The translations under genes were made by a program, and so were the position numbers. Below, one piece after another: positions 11,348 through 23,300 of a DNA stretch of 33,084 bases; within the stretch, counting starts at the first letter, position 1, and the number at the start of each line of letters is the position of its first letter. The notes beneath the pieces are model-generated. The model did no database searches, had not been told where the DNA came from, and saw only the letters and a program-made list of their open reading frames with translations. Source of the DNA: Lichtheimia corymbifera B2541 (Eukaryota > Mucoromycota > Mucoromycetes > Mucorales > Lichtheimiaceae); contig JNEU01000608.1 in NCBI GenBank assembly GCA_000697475.1, positions 1 to 33,084 on the forward strand, read 5' to 3'.

Positions 11348-12284
11348 GAAAACAGTAAGCGAAAGAGAGGCTTCCGAAGGATGGCCCTAGGTCACCCAAC
11401 TTCTTAATCCATACCACAGAAGGGGTCTTGCAGAATAGGTCCGCAAAGCGCTTGGATGTCCCTATCCTCTTAACAAAGTTACTCCTCTGAAACCCCCTCT
11501 CTTTTTCTTTCTCGTTCCACATCCTATCATCATCATCCCCTTTATTTGAAGGCTCCACAATTCCCACTCCCGCTCTATCTCTTGTTCTCATTCTTTTTTT
11601 CATTACTCACTTGTTGTTGTCGCATATCACTTGAGACAAAAAATAAGAGGGACCTGGTGTGGTGAAATGATACTCAAAGAAAAACCACCCATTATTGCAC
11701 TAATGCAACGCCATATCTTAGACCCTGCATATAAAACATATACAAATTCATCGCGTATCATAGTGCGATTGGATCGAGTTGTGTCGAGACACGTCGTGTT
11801 GTTGTTAGAGGCGATCCTGCCAAAGGGGGCACTGTCTAGGCTCCGCTGCCGCTCTTGAAATTTGGTCTTCATGCATTGGAATGCACAGATCCGCAATGTT
11901 TTTTTTATCTCCTTGTTTGTACACAGTTTCATTCATCGCGTCTATGAATAACCTTCTATCCCCATTTTGACCACACTCGAGCTGATCACATGAATGGTGA
12001 TATTAGATAAAAGGCATGTAACCCACTTCCTTAACATAGTGTAGTATAATAATACCAAAGTACAAAAAAAAACACAAGAGACTTTTGCTCGTTACCATTT
12101 AATGTCCAAATACTAAGTGAAAAGGGGAAGGGACATTTAGATATGTCATTTTTTGAATCAACCTTGGGAATTAACCAAAGACGATGGATATGGGAATGTT
12201 GTTGAGTGGGAGTGTGTGTGTAGTGTGTGTCGTGAAAGTATGTGAGTGCGTGTAGGTGTGCGTGGTTGTATATTGAGTGAGTGT

Positions 12285-12316
<32 letters not shown>

Positions 12317-12324
12317 TATGTAGT
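11348..12324. other. Intergenic: septin promoter and PKA-R 3' region
   Basis: About 1 kb lies between the septin start (minus strand) and the PKA-R stop (minus strand). Frames at 11322-11603 and 11627-11932 have no coding features and are taken as chance. The PKA-R-proximal half is A/T-rich and contains a long TG-rich tract. Confidence 0.55.
12208..12316 (+). repeat. TG/CA microsatellite in the PKA-R 3' UTR
   Basis: An interrupted GT-rich run ends in an uninterrupted (TG)n block of about 12-13 units at about 12291-12316. It begins only 9 bp beyond the PKA-R stop codon, so the mRNA carries (CA)n at the start of its 3' UTR. Confidence 0.9.
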
Positions 12325-13728
12325 CTATCGTTGTTGTTGGCTGATGATGGCGTGATAATTCTCCGAATTACGCTTGAGGATTTCCAAGACAGGACCCAAG
12401 AGACGAGTGAAAGCCTTCTTGCCAAGCGTCGCGCATTTCAATCTGCCTTGTGCCACAACGGTTGCTGCACGTGGAGTGTCGTTGAGCAACGCAAGTTCTA
12501 GAAAAGGAAAGTATCATGAGCTTAGTCTGTTTTGTTGTCCACTTGGCCACGTGGGAAATAACCCTTACCTCCAAAATAGTTGCCTCTACCAAGTGCATTG
12601 ACTTCTTGTTGCATGCCATCAGGTCCCAATCTGTAAACGCTTGCATCGCCTGATTCGATAATATAGAAACGATCACCAACATCTCCTTCAACTACCACTG
12701 TTGCACCAGCTTCAAAGTAAACCGTGTCCAATGCATCAGCAATCTTGTGACGCTCATAAGGTTCGAGTGATTTTAAGAGTGGCACCTCTTCTAAGAACGA
12801 TTCGTACATGCGACGTTTACGAGAAGTATTCTCCATGAGGATAGTGCGGAAAGTGACACGATCCAGAGCCCAAAGAACAGCATCTGAGGTAGCGACAATC
12901 GTAGCAGCACGAGGGGCATTGTACATGAGCGCCAATTCACCAAAGCTACCGCCTGCTTCATAGCTAGTGACCTTGTTGGGAGGCGCACCTGCCTTGCTAA
13001 TGTAACAATCAAAGGTACCAGATTCCACCACGTAGAAAAAGTCGCCCACACCGCCTTGTTCAATGACCGTTTCATCCAAAGCAACGCGTTTTTCAGCCAT
13101 GGCATTCACCACATCCTGATACTGTTCCTCGTCCAAATTCTTGAACAAAAAGTTGTTGCCCACGCTAGCACGAATACGCTCACATTGCTCTTGTGTCTTT
13201 GGAATCACTTGCTTGACAAAGTCACGTCCTTGAGTAGGTGCCATGGATTCTGCACTCACAGAAGTTCGTCGATCACGATTATATGCTGGTGGTGGAAGTC
13301 CTCCCAAAGGCTCGGTTGTAAACTTGTCTCGCACCTCATCATCAAAATCGTCATCCTCTTCATCATCAAAATCATCGTCTCGGTGGTCATCGCTGTCCAT
13401 AAGATGCTCTTGGGCAGTAGGGTGGGTATCAGGAGCTCCGTTGCCAGCGAGTGGATGAAACTCGTCTACTATTGTTACAACAAAAAGAAGATCAATATAC
13501 AAACCCTATATATATATATATATACACGCTCTCTATCTTACCTTGGAACATGGGGTTGCGTTGTTCACGAAACATGACTCGTTGCTCTTCTAGTTTACGG
13601 TTGAAAAAGTTGGCACAATATTGCAGCACATCTTCGGGCTGATCACGGCAATAGTCTGTGTGCAATTCGGTCAACAGTTGTGTGTATTCATCTGTACTGG
13701 AGAAGGAAAAGTTGCCGTCCAAAGTCAT
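12325..13728 (-). CDS. cAMP-dependent protein kinase regulatory subunit
   Basis: Three exons (13728-13542, 13468-12569, 12497-12325; GT-AG introns of 73 and 71 bp) give 419 aa. Residues 1-45 match an RII-type dimerisation/docking helix pair ([28 protein letters not shown]). An acidic linker (about 85-110) follows. The inhibitory site RRTSVS (129-134) has a phosphorylatable Ser132, so this is an RII-like substrate inhibitor. Two cyclic-nucleotide-binding domains follow. Phosphate-binding cassettes [15 protein letters not shown] (238-252) and [15 protein letters not shown] (361-375) both keep the cAMP-contacting Glu and Arg. Intron 2 splits the Glu codon of the second cassette. The protein holds the PKA catalytic subunit inactive until cAMP binds. 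The start is the first ATG; a TTG two codons upstream is ignored. Confidence 0.95.
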
Positions 13729-14154
13729 TGTCAACTGCTTGCTTGAAAAGAGAAGACGAGATGCGCCAAGATGAGCAAGAAAAAAAGAGGAGGAGTGAAG
13801 TGAGTGAATGAGTTACAAGATCCCGACCTGAGATTGTCCGGCTCGCAACGCTGGGATTATCGTAGCTCCTCCTCCCCTCCCCTCCCTCCCTCCCACATGG
13901 CATTTTTGCCTCACAGTAGAGATCAACCTCGCATTACTTATAATAACAACAAAAGAATACTATTTTAATACAATGAATAAAGGAAACAAGGACAGGTGAA
14001 CAGATAAAGTAAACCAGGGACTTGAACAGCTGACCCATCAATGCGCAGCAATAAAAAGGTGAAACCAAGCCAGTGGACACGCACCCAAGATCACACACCT
14101 ACAAACCTCTTTTATTCTCTCTCTCTTCCTCTCCTTTTCATTGTGCTACCTGAA
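13729..14154. promoter_or_regulatory. Divergent promoter region between PKA-R and the Zn2Cys6 gene
   Basis: A 426-bp head-to-head intergenic region separates the two start codons. It carries a strong C/T tract at 13866-13894 (G-rich on the PKA-R sense strand) and, further right, an A/T-rich segment. A second in-frame ATG for the + gene exists at 14041. Confidence 0.5.
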
Positions 14155-16655
14155 ATGGCCAAGACATCATCGACTCCCCGCAAGGTTAGCTGTCTTCCTT
14201 GTAGGCTAAAAAAAGTCAAATGTGATGGTCAAAAGCCGTGTCATCGTTGTCAACAAAAGCATATCGAATGCTCTTACGCTAAACCTGCACCTGTGGGTCG
14301 TCCACCTAAAAATGCCGTTGTCAACAAGCTTGTTCTGGCAAGAAGTGATGCCCCCGCTGCTTACTTTTCTTCCACCCTCTGTAAAGAATTTATCTTTGAG
14401 CATATCTCGTACGGTCATCCAGGCACTCAAGGCAACTATGCACCTTATCTCTATGACAACAATCGCAAAGACAACGAGCCTGGTATCAGAATCTGGGTCA
14501 AGAGCATTTATCAGCAATACTTTGGCGGCGACAATGTAGCGACCAATGCCATTACAGCCAGACACGACATGGACCCATCCAAACTTGCCGGTGCTGTCAA
14601 AATGTATGACTTGTTGCAGCATTTCACATGGACTACTTCAGACGTCGTCAATATTGTCGTTCGGCGATTCAGTCGGCTAACGCTATTGAGCTATGTGGAA
14701 CCCGCATTTACAATGTGTGGATTGGCACTGGATAAAACACAGGACTTTTTTGATGGTCATCAGGCACCTCCTATCAACCCTCTCAATTCACTACCACCTC
14801 AACAAGCATTACGCCTGATTGAATGCTTCTTTTCGATTCATCCATACTCCAACTTATTCAACAAAACGATGCTATTACAAAGCTATTGGACCGATAGCGC
14901 CGATCCGTTCTTGATGACTATCATTTATGGTACAACCGCTTACATTTCTCAACTACTCGACGGCAAACCCTTATCTCTATGGGAGACGTCTTTATCCTCA
15001 TCACAACGTAACCCATTTCTTGATTATGCTTATGTCTTGATTGATAAGGCCAACACCGAAGTCTCGCTTAGCCGATATCAAGCTGTGGTTGTCCTTGCAT
15101 TATTTGAATCTCAATTTGGATACACCAAACGCGGCATGACACTATTTGCATTAAGTTACATGATGGCAGCTCGAATGGGCATCTTGGATGGCACTTACAA
15201 GAAACGACAAATGACCGACGTGGAAGAGGAGTTATTGTTGATGACTTATTGGGCTTCCTACAACATGACGGTTCGTGGATGTATCGAATGTAAGTTATAC
15301 CATACCACATCGTATTAGTAATAATTAGTGATGCTTATTCGGGATCCTATCTAGTGGATCAGGTACCACGTGAGGTGATTGGCAAATTCAGTCGTTCATT
15401 TCCACCAGCCTCCATCCATGATTCAGCTTCATACAAGTTTGATCGCGCCAATGGCAACTTGCGCATGTTCAAATCATATCATTACCTTGTCGAGACATAT
15501 TTCACCGAATCGGTCATTACACAATACAGCAGCCGATTATTCATGTACTTTCCCGAATCCGATTACAACCTATTCCGCGTCCCTCAATATATCAATGCAT
15601 TGTCATCTCACAGCACAGCTCTTTCTGCTCCCATCATTGACATTGAACAAGCACTCAAGAATGTGTTGCTCAACTTTGAAACCTTCATCCAAGAGCACAA
15701 GCATGAATGGTCACCTCTGCAAGTCTTTTCCATTGAATCAACATGTCTTTTATACAAGATCCATTTCTCGTTCTTGAGACTCTACGTGAGCACAGCACGA
15801 CTACAACCTGATAACCGATTGGGATTGGCTCCCATAGCAACACGCTCCGATCGACATACAGAAGATACCCTCGATTTGGATGATATCGATGTGATTATCC
15901 GCTTGCATTCGGTAGTGCCCATAGCTGTCGAGATCGTGGACAAGATGAAAGTGCTATTGGATAACCCGGCCAATTATTGTTGTCATGCAGAATGGCTACC
16001 CCACGGCCTAATGGCGTCATGCCTCGAGACAAGTGCACGGATATTGATGCTCAAATACCGTCGAGATCCCTGGGATATCAAGACATACAACCATCTCAAA
16101 ACAATGCATAAGGTCACCACTTACCAAATATGGATTGGATGGACGGCTATTCAGACAATTGAAAAAATGCTCAACGACTTTTTCAAAACGTATCCAATTG
16201 CACCTGTGGGAGAAGAAGAAAATCCTGTCGACACGACAACGATCATCGATGATAACAATTACCCTGTTGACGACAATGAGCTGGCCATTCTCACATCAAC
16301 GATTCAAATTCCAGTGGAAATATATGACTTCATCAATAACAACAACAGCAGCAGTAGCGTTGAGAATGATAGTTCAAACGGCGGAAGATCATCAACACCG
16401 TATTCCGATGGCAGTTCCGGAGATATCCTAGGCTTCGATACCACAATTACCACAACAGAGAATACAAGGCACTTGTCAATGTCACTGGATCCGTGGCGAT
16501 TTGCAGTAAGACCACGCGATGCAGCACAGCTGGTAGAGTTAGAACAAGAGGATACGACATGGCTGGACGAAATGTTACAAGCAGGAAACGATCAACAGGA
16601 TTCTCTGAATGCATTGCTTGCTGGAGATAATGGATTGCTCAATAGCCTTTTATGA
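14155..16655 (+). CDS. Zn2Cys6 fungal transcription factor
   Basis: Exons 14155-15289 and 15355-16655 are joined across a 65-bp GT-AG intron (phase 1) and give 811 aa. The N-terminal binuclear cluster has the exact C-x2-C-x6-C-x5-C-x2-C-x6-C spacing (Cys13, 16, 23, 29, 32, 39), with a basic segment RLKKVK between Cys16 and Cys23. A long alpha-helical middle region (about 200-600) fits the fungal-specific regulatory domain, including the RLIECFFSIHPYSNLFNKTMLL segment. The tail is Asn/Ser-rich, then acidic with leucines (LNALLAGDNGLLNSLL), a plausible activation domain. The regulon is unknown. I chose the ATG at 14155, which opens directly on the zinc cluster; an in-frame ATG at 14041 would add 38 unconvincing residues. 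It shares a divergent promoter with PKA-R. Confidence 0.93.
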
Positions 16656-17491
16656 CATTCTACAAATTAGCATTATCATCATCATCTTTCCCCTTGTTTC
16701 TTCAACTCATCTTGTAATACAACGCAATTTCAAACATGATTGATCCTTACTTTTTGTACACAAAAATGTGCCACAGCAGTAGTGCCACTGTTTATTTGTT
16801 TCAAACAATGACACAATTGTGTGCTGCTAACGTACATCGTCGTGGCTCATGCCGAAGAGTAACCGAGTCGTTTGTCATGTGTTTGAAATGTCAGTTACCA
16901 GGCCGGCCTGCGATTGAGATGGAATAGAGAAAAACAACTCCTATCATTGTCATCATTATTCCTATTGTTTGATCCATCAGGGGATGTGAGCTGGTTCCTC
17001 ACTTGCATCATGTGCGACCATGTAACACGCCCTTTAAACTGCGCCTCGGGTACTCTTCTACGTAGATTGCAGTTGTTGTATTGTTTTAATTGATGGCTGC
17101 AGCCACAAGGATCGATCATAGTATTCTTAGAAACGGCATTTACATACCATTCAAGAAAATGAACACGAGGAGGGAGCCATTGTGATAAGATTTAGGGAGA
17201 AAGAGACGGTGAGTGACAAGAAGAAACAAAAGTTATGGCAATGAATGATGGTCAAGGAGCCACAACATGAGGAGGAGAAAACGTGATGGTGGTGGTGGTG
17301 GTGGCAGTAGCATGGGTGTTTATATACCGATTTTTCTCCTTTGAAAACTAAGCATCCTTGTTTGCTCCAAGGCTTTTCTCCATATCTTTCTCCCCCTTTG
17401 TGCAGCCTTTCCCCTTTCTCTCTTTCTCTTTTTCTTTCTTTTGGTCTTTTAAATCTTGCATCGCACATTTTTTTATTAAACAACAATAGCA
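16656..17491. other. Intergenic: 3' region and FYVE gene promoter
   Basis: 836 bp without a supportable gene. The right half is a pyrimidine-rich leader (CT runs at about 17380-17450) leading into an A/T-rich stretch and the ATG at 17492. A (GGT)n-type tract lies at 17285-17304. A minus-strand frame at 17151-17534 is a low-complexity shadow of this tract. Confidence 0.55.
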
Positions 17492-20225
17492 ATGATGAAC
17501 TATAGTCGAAGAAAGAGATGTGATTCCATCTCATCCACGCAGTCAGCTATGACAATTGAACCTGAAGTATCACGTCGTCGCTCACTTCGCAATGTGCCAT
17601 CGTTATCAGCCATGATCAAATCCACATCATTGAGATCATTGGACCCTGATCAAGCAAGTATTGTATCGACTCATACCAGTCCCTCCACGAGCCGGCACAA
17701 TATGACTCGGCGACAATCATTAACTCGGGCTACAGCATCCAGTCTTGCCAAGATGGTTAACTTTTCATCAACGACCACGGATGAACAACAGCAACAGCAG
17801 AGCAAACCATCACGATTCAACAAGCTTTTGAAAAAACGATCCTCTCAGGAACGCCCTCCATCTCAATTACCGACCAAAGGGAAAAAGGATAATAATCATG
17901 TATCCTCATTACCATCACCACCGACTACACCCTTGCCAACAGCTACAGCCAACAAGAGGCGCTGGTCGCCATTTCGATCACCACGCAACAGCACATCAGG
18001 TCAAGATACACCACCCATGCCAACATCACCATCCATATCAACCATGGCAGCCACTCAGCTACACCACCACAGTACCGAGGAAAATGATGATGGCACCTTG
18101 TTGATGGGAGAACGACCTCCTCAATTGCCACCCATCGAACAAGACCAACAAGGATTTATGCTTGATTTAAAGGCATCTGACAGTACGAGAAGCAGCAATA
18201 AAAGTATCAGTAGCAGCACAACAACAGCTAACCGTCGACGATCCATGCCACCATCAGCTGCCCTTGTAACTCCTTCAAGCAGCATAAATCGAAAGCGTCA
18301 TAGCACGGGTACTGCATTTGCTCAACAAGCTGCAGCAGCTATCCCTTCAGCCTCGGTATCATTGGCACGCGGTAGCAGCAACAATAAACCCAAATGTGAG
18401 GCATGTTTACGCCGAGAAGCAAGAAGGGCTTCATCGAGTGATACTGCTGAGGTATCAAAGAACAAGGAGGAAGGGGTCGCATGCGAAATCAAGGAGCACA
18501 AGGAGATCAACAAGCTCACGACCAAGACAACAGCAAAGAATGATGAGGATGAGGATGAGAAGGAGACGGTTCAATCACATGATTTAGACAGCAAACATCA
18601 ACAACAAGAAGTGGCATTTCAAGAAACGAATGCACATGAAGAACATGCTAACCATGAAATGGACGAGGAAGAGCAAGATGATAAAGAGATGGATGCTGTT
18701 GAGATTAACAAGGACGACAACGAAACGATTATTTCATCCCTGTCCAGCAAGCAGGAAACGGAGTACACGACAGCAGGTGGTGATGCATTAGTTGAGGAAC
18801 AAGACAAACTGCAGGATGTGGTGGTGGCGCATGTTGGCTCGAATGATGATGATTTAATGGTGGAAGATATGCAAAATAACCTTGGCCCTGCAGAAAGTCA
18901 TGCACAAGAAGAGCAAGTATCCAACACAAAGGAACATCAAGTCGTTGTTTCCATGCAACAACAACAGCAACAACAAGATATTGTTACTACCCCTGTCGAT
19001 CCACCATCACCACCATCACTCAATGACAATGATAGCATTGATGCCCTGGTTGTTGAAGAATTAAGTATCTCACATCCCACCGCTCTGCATTTTATTTCTG
19101 ATGAGCAACAAGACAACTCCTCCTCCCATGATCAAGTTGATATTCAGCCTTCACCACCACCCACGTCTACCCATTCCGATTCAACCATTGCTTCTGAAGA
19201 GAACCCTACGACGACGACGACGCAGCATGAAGATGTGCAGCAGCAGCAGCAACCCATTGTCTCCATGGCAACATCGTCGTCCAGCAGTCTTGCCATCATG
19301 CAGCCGATTGCGTCTCGTGCAGCGCTTGTACCGTCTACAGCTGAACAATCACTTGTGCGACTCATTGCCAGTTGTATGGCACATGCTGATAAGCTTGAAG
19401 CGCTTGCCAATGAAGTGAGTCGATCCGAATACCGAGTCAGCCAGCTCTTGCAGCAACATCAAGCATTGATTCAATCATTGGATGCACGTGAACACCGTTA
19501 CATGATGCATGTTCAAACGTATCAACAACTTCTTGCAAGCCAAACACGCATGTTGAATGAATTGGAGCAGTTACAAGGACGTCTTTCATCAGCACCTTTA
19601 TCTTGTTGGCATCCACCTTCACCTTGGTGGGCTACTCTGGCTCCTCATAATGGAGGCTCCATCATCACTCAGCAAAAGAACAACCTTGGACACACAACCG
19701 ACATTGTTGTCGCTGGTACTTGTGTTGCCCATAATCCTCCACAGGTAAACATGTCTTTTACTCTTTGACGACATGAAGAAGAAGACTAATCCTTTTTCTT
19801 TCTGTTAGCATCTTATGCTCACCAATGATGCCCACCAATCCACTATCTACCATCATTATCTATTGCATATCGGTCATGATGAACGCAGTGTCAAGTTTGT
19901 CCTATGTCCTCCAGATCAATGGGTTCCAGATGAACATGCCGATGCTTGCCAAGAAGCGCACTGCGATACCCACTTTAATCTATTCAACCGACGCCATCAT
20001 TGTCGAAGGTAAATGAAGTTTGCAATGTTATCAAATACAAAGCCTGACTCACCCCCTTTTTTCCCATCCAGCTGTGGGCATATCTTTTGCAACAAGCATA
20101 GTCAAAATCGCCTTCCACTCTTTGAGCCACTGAATCGAGACAAAGGCGAATGGGCACGCGTTTGTGATGCATGCTTTTACCGATTATTGGATCGAAATAC
20201 ATCTTCCCTGACAACACCTTCATGA
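17492..20225 (+). CDS. FYVE zinc-finger protein with long disordered N-terminus
   Basis: Exons 17492-19744, 19809-20008 and 20072-20225 (introns of 64 and 63 bp, GT-AG) give 868 aa. Residues 1-300 are Ser/Thr/Pro/Arg-rich with several RRxS-type sites (RRRSL, RRQSL, RRRSM). Residues 310-620 are strongly acidic with poly-Gln. A helical, coiled-coil-like segment (about 625-690) precedes the finger. The FYVE core shows WVPD (789-792), C798, C803, RRHHCRRCG (812-820), C824, H827, C849 and C852. The WxxD and RRHHCRxCG signatures predict PI3P binding on endosomal or vacuolar membranes. The first pair is C-x4-C instead of C-x2-C, and His827 sits where a Cys is usual, as in a fungal subgroup that I recall as Pib2-like. 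A Pib2-like TORC1 role is only a suggestion. Confidence 0.9.
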
Positions 20226-20392
20226 TCCCATCAATAAAAAATTGTTATTTTTCCCGAGCTTAATAGCAGCATATATGATTGATATATATGGACCACATGG
20301 TATAAATAAGACTTTAAGGATATAAAAGAAGAAAAGAAGAAACAACTTTACATCATAATAAGTTAATTTAATACTACTACTAGTTCTAGCTG
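20226..20392. other. Short convergent 3' region
   Basis: Only 167 bp separate the FYVE gene stop (+) and the LIM-RhoGAP stop (-). It is AT-rich with AATAAAAAA at about 20232 and TATATATGATTGATATATATGG. The two 3' UTRs must nearly meet or overlap. Confidence 0.7.
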
Positions 20393-23300
20393 CTAGTGAT
20401 CAGCTGTTGCTGTCCTATTGTGAGCTAAGCTGGATTGTCGCATACCAAACTGAGCAGGACGGAAATCGGATGTTGGATGTTGATTGGGATAAGGCAAGTA
20501 ACCTTCTTGAGCGTAGATTGAAGTGGGGTTATTGTGGGATGGCTGTGAATGATGGTGATGGAGGTGATGATGGTGGTGATGTGATTCGTGATATCGCACG
20601 TCGTGAGTAGATGACGCTGCAGAAGAGGAGGATGCTGTCATGGTAGAGGATGAGTTGCTGTGTTTCATGATTCTCTCGACTTTTTTTAAAAAGTCCTTTG
20701 AGGAAAAATCCGTTCCTTCTTTGGCCAATACGGGATCTTGTAAAAAGGCTTCAAGGTCCTCAGGCACCAAACAAAACTCGTCAAACGACTCGAGCATCAT
20801 CTCCACCACACGAATGGCAGTAAATGATTCATCTTTGAGTGGATCCTTATGGTTGGTGGTGAGGATATTGGGTGCAATAACACGAGCGAGATTGGGTATA
20901 TCCATACGGCTGCCGACTTCAGTTGTCACGTGTGAAAATGATGCCACCCATCGGAAAAACAGAAATAGCACCTCCAAAGCATCCCGGTTGACACGAGGCA
21001 ACATGCAATATGCCAGCTGAAGTACTCGCTTACACACGGAAGGATTATCCAGCTTGAGTGCACAGGTAAAGAGACCATGCATTTTATAGGTCAACAAGGG
21101 CTCTGGTAACTCCCGAAGGAACTTTTTGAGGAGTGCTGCAATCTGGATCGCATTTTCAGAAAACAAGTCCACTTCTTGAGGATTCCTGTCGAGTCGGTCA
21201 CTGACATCCTTTAATCGTCGAATATTGCCATTCTTGCGAAAGATGCCTTCCACCGACATGTCTACAAAAATCAATAAGCATATATATATATATTTCATCC
21301 TGCATTCATTTACCCATTTGTCGCATAGCTGTGACAGAATCATCAATAAAGGCAGCTACACGCACAGGCGATGCTGAAGCACCAAGGTTGGATTCCACAC
21401 CCGTTCTTTCAGTCAATATATCCAATGATACACCAAATGTGCCAACTTCTTTGCCTTTGTTGACCTTTTTGTTGCCATGCATAATCGATGAAAACAGCTT
21501 TTCCCAAATGGACGCCTTTTTGTTCTCAATAAGGTGAAGGAGCTCGCTTGGCGTGAAATAATCGCGCACGTAGGACTCGATTTGTACAACAGCAACATGG
21601 CGAATGATCATATCTTGCAATGCGGATAACTCTGAAAGGTATACTCGTGGTTTGCCTGTAGCACTGTTGATATTGATATGAGCTGTCATCATGGATGAGG
21701 GTGGTGGTGCTGTGCTTGAAGGCCGCTCTGTCACAGTTTTTGCAAATTGAGGTACATCGTCAAGCCGAATACCCTTGTTTTTGCTGTAATCCTGTTGTTG
21801 TGGTGGTCGATTATCATCATCCTGCGGTAATGGTGGAAGGACTTTGTGTTGGTCGATGGGTCGATTTAGGCTGTCCTGACGTGTAGGTACAGGTCGGGTA
21901 TGGCTGGCTGCATCTTCGGGTATTGTTGTTGACACTTTTTGCGTCGTATCCACGTTGCCGAGAATTGTATTGCGTTTGGCTGTTTTGAAGGACCTCGATA
22001 CTTTGCGATTGAGATCAGTGGCTGGCACATTTCTAGCATCGGTAATCTGGGTTGGATATTCTTTGCCATCTTCCACTGCAAGCCTTGATACTTGATTTGC
22101 GTTGGCACCTGTGTCTCTGGAATAATAAGGTCGCATCTTGATCGAAAAGTCCACTGATGATAGCTGGGCATCTACATATTGGCCATATGTATAAGTACTT
22201 TGCCATACAACAACCATAATCAACTTGCCTGTGATTTGCAAATAGCTGCATAAGCGGCTCAATGCTACGCGTAGCAAGTATGCAAACTGGGTAAGCCTTG
22301 AGACGTATTCAAACATATCCGATGAAGCATCATTGTTCCTGACACCAGCACACTGAGTACAAAGCACCGATTGGGCAGCTGAGCTAAACGTGGCATGTTG
22401 CAAATCCGAGGACAAGGACCTTTTGCATTGACGACAGCTGAAACAACCCTTGTGCCAACGATATTCGCCATACTTTATGCATTCGTCTTCCACCGCAACC
22501 TTGCACACGTGACAAAGATCGGATGTCGGTTTCGCCTTGATCAAACGCTGGCTGTCACGGCTGTAGCTTTCTTTTCCAGCAACCTCCATCAGCTTTGCAA
22601 GTAGTCGAGAGACTGCAACTGGTCGATCCAGCGCCAATTCCTATATCAAGGGTTAATAAACAATGATAGTATCCAAATATATATCATACTTGCCAGTTTC
22701 AATGCTGTTGTAAGTGCCAATCGGATCAATATTTTGAGATAATGTGCCAATCCAGTGACCAACGATAACAATTCTTGTGTGATGCCCAGCCTCCTCATTT
22801 CTTGAGTCTTGGAGAGTAGCGTGAAAAAGTTGATGATCTTTTTGCAAAGCATCTTGGCTTCCCGTGTATATTTGAATTCTAATATGCAGGCATAAGCAAA
22901 CGATCCCATCTTCAATCCAATCCAAATCTCCTTACCTGTTTGTCTATATTCATGGTGTATCTTGTCTAGCTCATCAACTCCAAGAAACAGGGCTTCAACG
23001 TGTACGAGGAATCGCTCCGAGAGACACACTCCTTCCACATATGATCCATTGGAAACATGCAATAACATTTCTGAAATGCATACGGCAGATGATTCTGTAC
23101 ATGATAAAGGGGTTAGCTACTGTAATCAACCACGTATCCCACCATTGATTACCTTCAAAAGCAGAAAGCACTGTCCAAATCCGATACACCTTTTCCTCCA
23201 TTTCGCGTTGTCGTTCCACCAATTCTGCATGATTCTTTGGCTTCCGCTCTATAACACCACCGTGGGTCAATGGGCATATAATATATCCAAGCAACAACTA

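Noticed and set aside
11627..11932. 101-codon minus-strand frame upstream of the septin
   Set aside because: No motif, no splice partner, and mixed composition; it lies in the promoter region.
12374..13577. Plus-strand frames across the PKA-R gene (for example 13056-13577)
   Set aside because: They are antisense shadows of well-supported PKA-R exons with no domains of their own.
14041..14154. Upstream in-frame ATG extending the Zn2Cys6 protein
   Set aside because: The 38 extra residues are unlike the usual N-terminus, and the ATG at 14155 starts directly before the zinc cluster. It remains possible.
17151..17534. Minus-strand frame with a poly-His run
   Set aside because: It results from a GGT-repeat and pyrimidine-rich leader upstream of the FYVE gene; low complexity and no gene structure.
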